NCBI GenBank assembly: GCA_030156435.1
Contig: JASGMM010000005.1
Coordinates: forward strand, 1 to 51,582
Direction of reading: 5' to 3'
From: Clostridiales bacterium
GTDB lineage: Bacteria; Bacillota; Clostridia; Mahellales; Mahellaceae
Length of the DNA stretch: 51,582 bases
In this document: piece by piece, positions 17,450 through 24,587 of the stretch
Numbering within the stretch: position 1 is the stretch's first letter
How the letters are laid out: every line of letters begins with the position of its first letter
Notes under the pieces: model-generated
Told to the model about the DNA's origin: nothing
What the model saw: the letters and a program-made list of their open reading frames with translations, nothing else
Database searches by the model: none
Program-made: the position numbers and the translations under genes

Positions 17450-18124
17450 TTATGGCCTTACCAGCGCCACAAGCGCCGGTGTCCCGTCGGGCGTATCCAT
17501 TGTGCCGACGGCGTACTGTTTTCCGTTTTGCTCATAGAACTGCGTCAGGCGAATGGTTCCCGCGCCGGACGCCCACAGGCCGCCGTTTTCCCACTTGCCG
17601 CTGAATACGCCGTCCTCCATATCCGCTTCGTCGAAGCTCTCGCCCTCGTTTGCCCAAAAAATCTGATACCAGTCGAGCGTGAGGCTCAGGCTCTCCGCAG
17701 CACCCGCAAGGGCGACATTGAGAAACTCCATAGCGCCCGCGTCATATTCGTTATTGGGGTCGTAAATAATCAGTGCTTTCCAGCTCCCGGTCAGCGATCC
17801 GATATTGTCGATGATATTCGCATCGGACGGAACTCCGTCATAAGCCACGTCCTCTGTGTACCAGAGAAAGTCCTCCAAATCAGGGCGTTCCTCCGTGGAC
17901 AAGCTCACGCCTGTTACCTCCGGTGCGGGAATACTGCCGCTTTCCTTGGTCGCGGGCGGTGTTTCTTCCTCCGGCGACGGTGTGATAGGCGCTGTTTGCT
18001 CCGTCTCCGGCACAGGAGAGTCCTTTCCATCTGCTGACCGCAGATTGGGCGGTATGATGAGAATACCTATTACAAGCATCAGCAGATTGGCCGCGATAAG
18101 CACAGCAATCAAGCCTTTCTTCAT
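17450..18124 (-). CDS. Membrane-anchored extracytoplasmic protein, unknown
   Basis: 224 residues: an uncleaved-looking N-terminal helix (about 4-25), a Ser/Thr/Pro/Glu-rich spacer (30-70) containing EVTGVSLS, then a compact domain of about 150 residues rich in aromatic residues (GSWKALIIYDP, DWYQIFWANEGE, GKWENGGLWASGAGTIRL). The motif TGVSLS also occurs near the start of the mature lipoprotein encoded upstream. Ends 12 bases before the 842-residue gene. No family recognised. Confidence 0.7.
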   Translation of the reverse strand: MKKGLIAVLIAANLLMLVIGILIIPPNLRSADGKDSPVPETEQTAPITPSPEEETPPATKESGSIPAPEVTGVSLSTEERPDLEDFLWYTEDVAYDGVPSDANIIDNIGSLTGSWKALIIYDPNNEYDAGAMEFLNVALAGAAESLSLTLDWYQIFWANEGESFDEADMEDGVFSGKWENGGLWASGAGTIRLTQFYEQNGKQYAVGTMDTPDGTPALVALVRP

Positions 18125-18174
18125 TTAATCAGCCCTCCTTGATTTGCTTTGCCCCAGACGGAGTAAGCCTTGCC

Positions 18175-20238
18175 CTAATCAATTTTGGTTCCCTCTCCAT
18201 AGACGGTTACCGTGTTCTCTCCTTCATAAATAGTCGCGGCGCTTGAAAGATGAATAATGCCGTCTTCGGAAACAAAGTTAACCTTAACAGATAAAGATAA
18301 TTCTTCGCTTTTAAATTCACAAGTCGCCGTAGCGGTGGCCGGGTTATATTCATATGGCCCGCCCGGTAATAGGAATGAGCCCATATAACTATCATCCGAT
18401 CGGAACCCCAATTGTTCCTCGTGGCGCATAAAGGTAAAGTGTCCCGAGTCGCTTTCTTCACTCACGTTAGAGTTAAATGTCAAGAAATAAGTACCCAAAA
18501 GCTCCTCCAACGGCAGTCCGCCAAGCGTCACCTCCGTTATCGGCGCGGAGAGCTTGAAGCCCAACGTCAGCTCTGGCTCGTCGCTATCGGGGTCGTCGCC
18601 GGGTTTGAACAGCTGCAGCTCCTTGGGGCAACCGGCCTGCAAAAAGCCCAGCAGGGTAAACTTGGTGGAGGCCCCGTTCGCGCCCTTCAGCGTACCGCTC
18701 CAGCTCTCCTTCACCGCGTTTTCGGAAAGCGGGGCGAAGCGCAGGGCGTAGCCGTCATACTGCGACTTCTCGCCATCGGGGACATCCTCCACGATGTTGA
18801 AGGTTATGGTTTGGTTAAAGAACGCTTTGACCTCATTCAACGCGGCCAGATACTCAGCCTCGGCCTTGCGCTGCATATACACGCTAACCGATTGTATTAC
18901 CGGGTAGAGGCGTTCATAAAGCTGCGCCTTGTAAGCGCCCACTAAGGTTTCGATTTCCGCCTGGGTCGGGTCGGGGATGGTGACGGAACCTTTGGTTCCC
19001 TTATCCTCAATATCCGTAACGACAATGGCCTTTTCCATATCGCCCAGCGTCCAGAATACACGGGCGTAGCGGTCTATCTCCGCTTCGATAGCAGCCTTGG
19101 CATCGGCTTCAGCGGGGTTGGCTTCAGCTATGTCGATCAACACCTGTCGCCAATCCTTCAAGCTGCGGGCTTTCCAGCCATTACCCCCATCCAGTGTGCC
19201 GGAGAATTGGTCGTTGAAATAGACATAAACCTCGTCTATCTTATCCATCTTCATGGCAATGCCTTGCTCAAACATACTGCTTATGGTGTAGTCAAAGATG
19301 AACAGGCCGCTGGCGGCAAGCCCCCATGCGGAGGATTCGGCATAGGAGAGCGCCAGCATCGCCGTGTCCTTATACAAACCAAGGGTATCGGCGTCTGTCT
19401 TTTCCGTACTCAGCATAACCGCGCCGATTTTCACTGCCGCCGCCACTTTGCCCAGCTTGTTCATTTTTTCATAGGCCGACGTAGCCAGCGCGGTGTCAAA
19501 GGTCGGGCTGCCGAGGGATGTCATGTTCAGGATCGTACCTGTGAGGTCTGTGGCAAAGCCCGCTTCTCCGGCTGCTCCGGCCACGCCGCCCAAAAATCCG
19601 TTATAGCCGGTGAGGAGCCGCGCCGCGAGATTGACTGCTTCCTCTCCGTCCGCGCCGCCACCCGCCACATATTCGCGAAGCGTTTTCATAGCTTGCTGCT
19701 GGTCAATGGCGGTAACGTCTGAATAAATATCGGTGATATAGGCGCTGCGTTTGCCCTCGTTTCTGACATAGAACGCGCCAAAGGTGGATAGATGGTCGGT
19801 GTAGATGATAAGCTCATTCGTGGCCGCGTCCACCTCGAACAGCACATCCTCCCATTCGCCTGTGGTTTCGTTTTTGTACTTCGCGCCAACGCATTTTGCT
19901 GGGTCCTGCCCCTCCTCGCAGTAGGAGGTATCATAGGGGATACGCAAGGTGATGAAATCATCCAGCTTGCTCATGTCGCCCAGCTTAAAATCGTAGGCTT
20001 CTATCTTGTATCCTTCATCCTTGTTTTCATCCACGGGCAGCTTGGCCACGGTAAATTCCGCTTCACCGTCCAGCACATAATCGCCCAGCTCTATGCCGAT
20101 GCCGTTTGACAGGGAGACGCCTGTAGCCTCCGGCGAAAGCGTTGCCACGTCGCTTTTGCCGCCGACTCCACCGCCGCATCCGGCAAGGCCGCCTAAAAGC
20201 AGCGCCGCCGCGAGTAAAATAGATACTGTCTTTTTCAT
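18175..20238 (-). CDS. Large lipoprotein, paralogue of the zinc-ribbon surface protein
   Basis: 687 residues with a lipoprotein signal peptide ending LAGC (Cys21), so it should be anchored outside the membrane. The domain order matches the outside part of the 842-residue protein: a beta-rich domain (RIPYDTSY ... NETTGEWEDV ... YTDHLSTF), a mostly helical middle, then VPDGEKSQY and LQAGCPKELQLF ... DSDEPELTL. The final part differs. The start MKKTVS was chosen because GGAGGA lies 7 bases upstream. The beta-rich part recalls ZU5/Ig-like modules, but this is only a resemblance. Confidence 0.75.
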   Translation of the reverse strand: MKKTVSILLAAALLLGGLAGCGGGVGGKSDVATLSPEATGVSLSNGIGIELGDYVLDGEAEFTVAKLPVDENKDEGYKIEAYDFKLGDMSKLDDFITLRIPYDTSYCEEGQDPAKCVGAKYKNETTGEWEDVLFEVDAATNELIIYTDHLSTFGAFYVRNEGKRSAYITDIYSDVTAIDQQQAMKTLREYVAGGGADGEEAVNLAARLLTGYNGFLGGVAGAAGEAGFATDLTGTILNMTSLGSPTFDTALATSAYEKMNKLGKVAAAVKIGAVMLSTEKTDADTLGLYKDTAMLALSYAESSAWGLAASGLFIFDYTISSMFEQGIAMKMDKIDEVYVYFNDQFSGTLDGGNGWKARSLKDWRQVLIDIAEANPAEADAKAAIEAEIDRYARVFWTLGDMEKAIVVTDIEDKGTKGSVTIPDPTQAEIETLVGAYKAQLYERLYPVIQSVSVYMQRKAEAEYLAALNEVKAFFNQTITFNIVEDVPDGEKSQYDGYALRFAPLSENAVKESWSGTLKGANGASTKFTLLGFLQAGCPKELQLFKPGDDPDSDEPELTLGFKLSAPITEVTLGGLPLEELLGTYFLTFNSNVSEESDSGHFTFMRHEEQLGFRSDDSYMGSFLLPGGPYEYNPATATATCEFKSEELSLSVKVNFVSEDGIIHLSSAATIYEGENTVTVYGEGTKID

Positions 20239-20257
20239 GTCGGGTTCCTCCATTTCG

Positions 20258-20833
20258 TTACCAATCACTGATTTCCGCACGCACTCCTGTTTCGTGCCAA
20301 ATCTTTTGCGAGATTTTCGTGACGCTTTGCCTGTCGATCAGACCGTGCGGCAGCCGGACGCGCAGCATTTCGCCGTGAGCCCCGAAGGACAGGCAGATAT
20401 GCTCTTTGTCGATTTGTACCTCCCGCAGCCGGACACCGTACACGCCCTCGCAGCCCCACTGATAAACCTTGTTCCCAAGAAGCAAGCCGAAGGCGGATAC
20501 GATGGTTTCCTCCGCCTGTTTTTGTTCTGGCTGATTTCCCAAAGTAACAACTGACGAGGGTACGGTCAGGATCCGACTGTCGTATATAAGTACCTGTTTT
20601 TACAAGGGTGTTTTTTATTGCCCAGAAAGGGTCAGGATCCGACTGTCGTATATAAGTACCGCTGCACCAAGCAACCGGCTTTGTCGGTATAGCAGGAACA
20701 GCGCCACAGCGGTCAAACCGCCGCAGATAATCGCGGCTTCTGTCTTTTGCGTTATGAGAAGCAGCACGGTCAGAAGTATGGCGGCCACGGAAAGCGCGGC
20801 ATATAGATTTCTCCTGTTTTTTATGACTTTCAC
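20258..20833 (-). pseudogene. Two-helix membrane protein split by a 66-bp in-frame insertion with stops
   Basis: The 5' part starts at GTG (20833) after GAGGAGGT and encodes two transmembrane helices, then VLIYDSRILT. After that come LSGQ and a TAA. The same 10 residues VLIYDSRILT recur 66 bases downstream and lead straight into VPSSVVTLGNQPEQKQ and a soluble domain of about 95 residues ending at 20258. Removing one repeat plus the 35-base spacer would give one continuous protein of about 169 residues. The downstream part has no start site of its own. It is therefore a disrupted gene, or a reversibly switched one. Confidence 0.7.
20564..20660 (-). repeat. Pair of identical 31-bp direct repeats inside the split membrane gene
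   Basis: Copies at 20564-20594 and 20630-20660 are identical over 31 bases and are separated by 35 bases containing two in-frame stops. The period, 66 bases, is a multiple of three, so recombination between copies would restore the frame. Confidence 0.9.
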
Positions 20834-20859
20834 CGCTGGCTTCACCTCCTCGCAATACC

Positions 20860-20888
20860 ACAATAGGGCAAATCGGGGCAAATGTCAC
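20860..20888 (-). promoter_or_regulatory. Candidate promoter of the surface-protein operon
   Basis: On the minus strand GTGACA (20883-20888), a 17-base spacer and TATTGT (20860-20865) lie 26 bases upstream of the GTG start. The -35 is near consensus and the -10 weaker. It follows directly after the terminator of the LuxR-type gene. Confidence 0.5.
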
Positions 20889-20910
20889 CCGACGAAAGTA
20901 CAGTTTTACG

Positions 20911-20941
20911 AAAAAAACTACCTGTACTTTAGTACAGGTAG
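20911..20941 (-). terminator. Intrinsic terminator of the LuxR-type gene
   Basis: A perfect 10-bp stem (20918-20927 with 20932-20941), 4-base loop, followed on the minus strand by seven T. It sits 31 bases after the LuxR-type stop. The same dyad is about 30 bases upstream of the next promoter, so it could also serve as a binding site. Confidence 0.85.
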
Positions 20942-20972
20942 CCATAAAATGCTGTATTTACAAAGGTTTTCG

Positions 20973-22397
20973 CTATGCCTTGGTTTGATTTTTGAGAAGG
21001 GAGCTAATAAGCTCCGCCCGGCTGCCCACATCGTACTTGGAGAAGATATTGCTCACATGGAACTTGACCGTGCTTTCACCGATAGACATGGTGGCGGCAA
21101 TTTCCTTATTGGATTTACCGGCAAGGATAAGTGAAAGCACTTCGTTTTCTCTTTCAGTCAAAGGGTCTATCAATTTTACTTGACAAATGATCGCCGATTG
21201 CTGTTTCTCGCTCATGTCGGCATAAGCGGAAAGGTAAGCATGGTTTTTAAGCAGCATGGTAAGCTGGCGGTTCAGCGGGGGCAGGATCACGAGGGCAACG
21301 CACACCACTGTCAGCGCAATCACCGCCACCTCCGCGTCGGGAAGCCGGATAGAGGTGATAACGACTCCCAGCACATCGCCGCAGAGCACGCCCAGCACAT
21401 TTGCGGAAAGACCGACGCCGAACATTCTGGCGGGGTTTTGTGAGTAATCCAACGTTTCGCCTATAATGCTCCACCAGAACAGGTCGAAGATACCACAGGC
21501 CCCCAGCATCAGCGTATCGATCACGAAATAATCCACAGTGCCTCGGCCAAGCAGCATGAAGGTAATAAAGGCGGCAATTATCATGCCCATGCCAACATAG
21601 AGAAATAGAGAACGCTGCACTCTGTTCTTGGATGAGAGGTTTCGCATAAAAACAAGGGCGACGATATACGGCACAGCCCAATACCAGCTCACAAGGCCGG
21701 TCAAATGATCAAACGCCGGGTTGATGACTTGATACATCAGCCCCGAAGTCACAGTGATGACAGCGACAAACAGGAACAGCACCAGCATCGGCTTTCTAAT
21801 ATCACCGGGAGATTTACGCTCCGTTTCCGGCGTTGTTACCGCAGTCGTTTCCTCGTCAGTTCCGGCAGGGAGTATCGCGGTAAGCGCCCCGCCGAGGATA
21901 AGGCAGAACATGGAGAGAAGCAGCCCGATAGTGTGCGACAAATTGATGGCGACTACGTTGAGAGCAATCATTATGATGTTGGAAAAAATCAACACATCGG
22001 CGCAGGATTTTATCCTCTCATCTTTCAGCGTGTACCTTTTGAGGAAAAAGCCCCATGCCGCCACCGCACAGGCACTGGCATAGCCTGCCGTCACCAGCCC
22101 CACAAACCAAAGCGCGGAGGGCGCGAATAAGAACGGCGCTGTCGCAATCAGGCAAATTGCCATTCCGATTATCATAGCGGATTTTGCCCCGCTCGGCGTT
22201 TTGATAAAGAAGCCACAGGAGAACAGCCCCGCAAAGTGAGCGACAATGGCTGCGAGTATATATGTATTCGACTGTGCGCCAAAGGCGTCTATCGTGCTGT
22301 ATAGTACCTGTCCTTCAAAAACGAAAGAGAGCAGATAGGCAAAGAGGAATGAAAAAGCGGCCACGGACAGCACTCTATAATTTCTGATGCTTTTCAC
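20973..22397 (-). CDS. LuxR-type regulator with N-terminal MFS-like membrane domain
   Basis: 474 residues. The first about 390 form a polytopic membrane domain of around 12 helices resembling a major-facilitator transporter. The C-terminal about 65 are a LuxR/GerE helix-turn-helix: LTERENEVLSLILAGKSNKE, then STVKFHVSNIF. This architecture belongs to a class of membrane regulators common in Coriobacteria and some Clostridia; ligands are mostly unknown. Its ATG overlaps the stop of the upstream excisionase-like gene (ATGA). It probably controls the adjacent operon, which is inference from position. Confidence 0.85.
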   Translation of the reverse strand: MKSIRNYRVLSVAAFSFLFAYLLSFVFEGQVLYSTIDAFGAQSNTYILAAIVAHFAGLFSCGFFIKTPSGAKSAMIIGMAICLIATAPFLFAPSALWFVGLVTAGYASACAVAAWGFFLKRYTLKDERIKSCADVLIFSNIIMIALNVVAINLSHTIGLLLSMFCLILGGALTAILPAGTDEETTAVTTPETERKSPGDIRKPMLVLFLFVAVITVTSGLMYQVINPAFDHLTGLVSWYWAVPYIVALVFMRNLSSKNRVQRSLFLYVGMGMIIAAFITFMLLGRGTVDYFVIDTLMLGACGIFDLFWWSIIGETLDYSQNPARMFGVGLSANVLGVLCGDVLGVVITSIRLPDAEVAVIALTVVCVALVILPPLNRQLTMLLKNHAYLSAYADMSEKQQSAIICQVKLIDPLTERENEVLSLILAGKSNKEIAATMSIGESTVKFHVSNIFSKYDVGSRAELISSLLKNQTKA

Positions 22398-22603
22398 TTC
22401 GGCACCCCTTGTTCACCGGAGGCTCCGCCGCTCCTGACCCATTCATCAATTTCGGCAGTTTTGAAGCGCCACAGCTTGCCGACCTTTGACGAAGGCATAT
22501 TTCGCTGGTTAATCCAGCGCATGATCGTGTGTCGTTTTACACCAAGGTAATCGCATACCTCCTGCAGGAAAATCCATCTATCTTGAATGTTGTTTTCTGA
22601 CAT
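22394..22603 (-). CDS. Excisionase/MerR-like helix-turn-helix DNA-binding protein
   Basis: 69 residues with the HTH_17 pattern: WIFLQEVCDYLGVKRHTIMR, then WINQRNMPSSKVGKLWRF and EIDEWV. Such proteins act as excision factors or small regulators. No integrase or recombinase is nearby, so a regulatory partner role for the overlapping LuxR-type gene is as likely. GGAGGG precedes the ATG. Confidence 0.85.
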   Translation of the reverse strand: MSENNIQDRWIFLQEVCDYLGVKRHTIMRWINQRNMPSSKVGKLWRFKTAEIDEWVRSGGASGEQGVPK

Positions 22604-22651
22604 AATAATCCCTCCGCGTTGGCCGATTCAGCTGACGATATGTATAGAGTT

Positions 22652-22680
22652 ATTATAGCAGTATTCAGAGGCAAAGACAA
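22652..22680 (-). promoter_or_regulatory. Promoter of the HTH-LuxR pair
   Basis: On the minus strand TTGTCT (22675-22680), a 17-base spacer and a perfect TATAAT (22652-22657) lie about 49 bases before the excisionase-like ATG. Confidence 0.65.
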
Positions 22681-22771
22681 TTCGTTTTTTTGTTTTATGT
22701 ATTATTGCGTTGATTGATTTTGATGTTGCTCGCGGAAGCCGAAAAGAACCAAACACAAACTGACAAGCAGG

Positions 22772-22798
22772 GCAAGGTAGTACACACCTTGCTTTTTT
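22772..22798 (+). terminator. Plus-strand intrinsic terminator of a vanished gene
   Basis: GCAAGGT (22772-22778), 7-base loop and ACCTTGC (22786-22792) are followed by six T on the plus strand. No intact plus-strand gene leads into it, so it is likely a relic of a gene deleted when the island formed. Confidence 0.6.
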
Positions 22799-22799
22799 G

Positions 22800-23240
22800 C
22801 GTCAAAATTCCTGTCGGGCTTTCTCGCAAAAAATGCTTGTTGGGGAGTATCCCCATATGCACTAACTTAGATATTTGATAGTTGCAAGCGATTCCCACAC
22901 TTTCTTTTTTTGACTTTCAAATTTATTAAAGCATTTTCTAACTCTGAAAATAGTACATTATCACCGCAAAAACCAGTTACCAGCTAAAGATTCAGGAATT
23001 TTATTTCTGGCCAAATGCTTCTATCAGTTTATTTAGAATATGCGCACTTAAAAAATAGAGAAGAAGAAGGGCGTTATCAATTAGATTGTGATGTGCTAAA
23101 TATACCTCCCAATGAGAGGAAAAATGCCGGATCAATCAGATATAGCCGTAAAGAATATTTTTGCAGATATTACGGATGACATGATGGCCTATTTTCTCCG
23201 TGCAGGTGGCTCACTTCTCCCGGAATTTACACATGAGCCG
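22800..23240. other. Decayed region with small ORF fragments
   Basis: No intact gene. Two overlapping plus-strand frames look partly protein-like: 23015-23179 (54 residues, starting MLLSVYLEYAHLKNREEE) and 23124-23279 (51 residues, starting MPDQSDIAVKNIFADITDD, with GAGAGGA upstream). The second runs 35 bases into the tcdA 3' end. They may be frameshifted parts of one lost gene. The base composition is more AT-rich than the island. Confidence 0.35.
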
Positions 23241-23244
23241 GAGG

Positions 23245-23976
23245 CTAATCAGTTACCAAGCCGGCTGAATAGCCTATGAGGTCCTTTACAACTTCTCCGG
23301 CTATGATGAGTCCCGCTACAGAAGGCACAAAGGATATACTGCCCGGAATTTGGCGTTTATTTGAATCTCCTTCTATAGAACCCTGTGGCTTAATAGGCGG
23401 TTCAGTGGAATATAAGACCTTAAGATGGTCGATGCCGCGTTTTTTTAGCTCGCTTCGCATAACCTTAGCCAACGGGCATATGGAGGTATCATATATGTCG
23501 GCTATTTTAAAAGCTGTGGGATCGAGTTTGTTGCCTGCACCCATACAACTTATTATAGGTATGTTCTTTTGTTTACAGGCTAGCACCAATGCTATTTTAG
23601 CCGATACGGTATCCACAGCATCCACCACATAATCCAAATCATCGCTTATTATGCCGTCCACATTGTCGGAAGTAATGAATTGCTGTATAGCTGCCACTTC
23701 TACGTTCGGATTTATATCCAGCATTCTTTCTTTCATAACCTCTACTTTGGGCCTACCTACAGTTTTATGAGTGGCATGGATTTGACGATTAATGTTGGTC
23801 AAACAAACAGTATCGTCATCCACCAACACAAAACGGCCTATATTTGACCGTATCAGTCCTTCGACAGCGAAACTGCCTACACCGCCTACCCCACATACGG
23901 CTACTTTTTTATTTTTAAGTACATTTAACGCCTCTGAGCCTATAAGAAGCTCGGTACGTGAAAATGGATGAAGCAT
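23245..23976 (-). CDS. tcdA: tRNA threonylcarbamoyladenosine dehydratase (ThiF/E1-like)
   Basis: ATP-dependent enzyme that cyclises t6A37 of tRNA to ct6A. 243 residues with the nucleotide-binding VCGVGGVGSFAVEGL, the LVDDDTVCLTNINRQ segment and DAVDTVSAKIAL typical of the TcdA/YgdL group. The N-terminus HPFSRTELLIG is also typical of the family. The start chosen (MLHPFSRTE) follows AGGGAAGGA; a frame six codons longer lacks one. It lies after 6S RNA and aspS, as yrvM does in Bacillus. Confidence 0.92.
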   Translation of the reverse strand: MLHPFSRTELLIGSEALNVLKNKKVAVCGVGGVGSFAVEGLIRSNIGRFVLVDDDTVCLTNINRQIHATHKTVGRPKVEVMKERMLDINPNVEVAAIQQFITSDNVDGIISDDLDYVVDAVDTVSAKIALVLACKQKNIPIISCMGAGNKLDPTAFKIADIYDTSICPLAKVMRSELKKRGIDHLKVLYSTEPPIKPQGSIEGDSNKRQIPGSISFVPSVAGLIIAGEVVKDLIGYSAGLVTD

Positions 23977-24003
23977 GATCCTTCCCTTCTGCAAATAATA
24001 TAT

Positions 24004-24242
24004 AAAAAAGGCAGCTTACGCTGCCCTATCATACAACACAATACATCCCCACCGTGCCGTGTCTATGGCTTCAATGAACCTGCCCTCAGCAGGTGGGTAT
24101 CCTCCTGAATGCTTTATATGTCCTCGTCATGAGGCGTATATGCCACATCCAGAGACCGGATTCCCTTTTCATTCATACGTTGGCTCATATGAAACGCCAT
24201 ATCATCACGCACACAGCAGGGAATTATTCTGCTCTATCGTTC
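24004..24242 (-). ncRNA. ssrS: 6S RNA
   Basis: A non-coding transcript between aspS and tcdA, exactly where B. subtilis has its 6S-1 RNA (bsrA). It starts near 24242 from a strong promoter and ends in a GGCAGC-GTAA-GCTGCC hairpin plus T run (24004-24025). The interior folds on itself with long-range complementarity: the TTCCCTGCTGTGTGCGTG stretch near the 5' side faces GGCACGGTGGGGA near the 3' side, as expected of a 6S closing stem around a central bubble. Identification rests on synteny and this fold. Exact ends are estimates; about 240 bases is on the long side. Confidence 0.7.
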
Positions 24243-24248
24243 AACTAT

Positions 24249-24277
24249 ATAATATCACAAAATGTAGCGGTTTTCAA
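24249..24277 (-). promoter_or_regulatory. Promoter of 6S RNA
   Basis: On the minus strand TTGAAA (24272-24277), a 17-base spacer and TATTAT (24249-24254). Each box differs from consensus at one base. The MITE target duplication begins 9 bases upstream of the -35 box. Confidence 0.7.
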
Positions 24278-24294
24278 CAACAATAATTTGCCAT

Positions 24295-24579
24295 CTGCAA
24301 TTCGTAATATATGACTGAAACGGGTGATATAGAGCAATGCAAACGATATAAAGCCGGAGAACGCCTTGAAATATTGCGTAGGCGTACTCAATGAGTGCAG
24401 CGCAGAGCAAGCGTAGGCCGGGCATGGATGCCCGACCAGCCGGCACTGAGCATGGACGCGAATTGCCGGCGCTAGCTTGCTCAAGCGAAACGAATTGTAA
24501 GTACGCCAGCAATATTTCATGAGCGGGTGTAGGCTTTATATCCTTGCATGCGCTGAATTTGTTATATTACGAATCGCAG
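24295..24579. mobile_element. Intact 285-bp MITE-like element with 9-bp target duplication
   Basis: Terminal inverted repeats CTGCAATTCGTAATAT (24295-24310) and ATATTACGAATCGCAG (24564-24579) differ at one base. They are flanked by a perfect 9-bp direct repeat ATTTGCCAT at 24286-24294 and 24580-24588. No transposase is encoded. The interior shares a 90-base core with 221-310 and a right end with 116-175. The insertion lies between aspS and the 6S RNA promoter; the right copy of the target duplication ends on the first base of the aspS stop codon. Confidence 0.88.
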
Positions 24580-24587
24580 ATTTGCCA

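Noticed and set aside
22394-22603. Integrative element or prophage inferred from the excisionase-like protein
   Set aside because: No integrase, recombinase, attachment repeats or phage genes are visible in or around the island.
22695-22898. Minus-strand 67-residue ORF
   Set aside because: It is antisense to a terminator hairpin, cysteine/serine-rich without domain pattern, and has no binding site.
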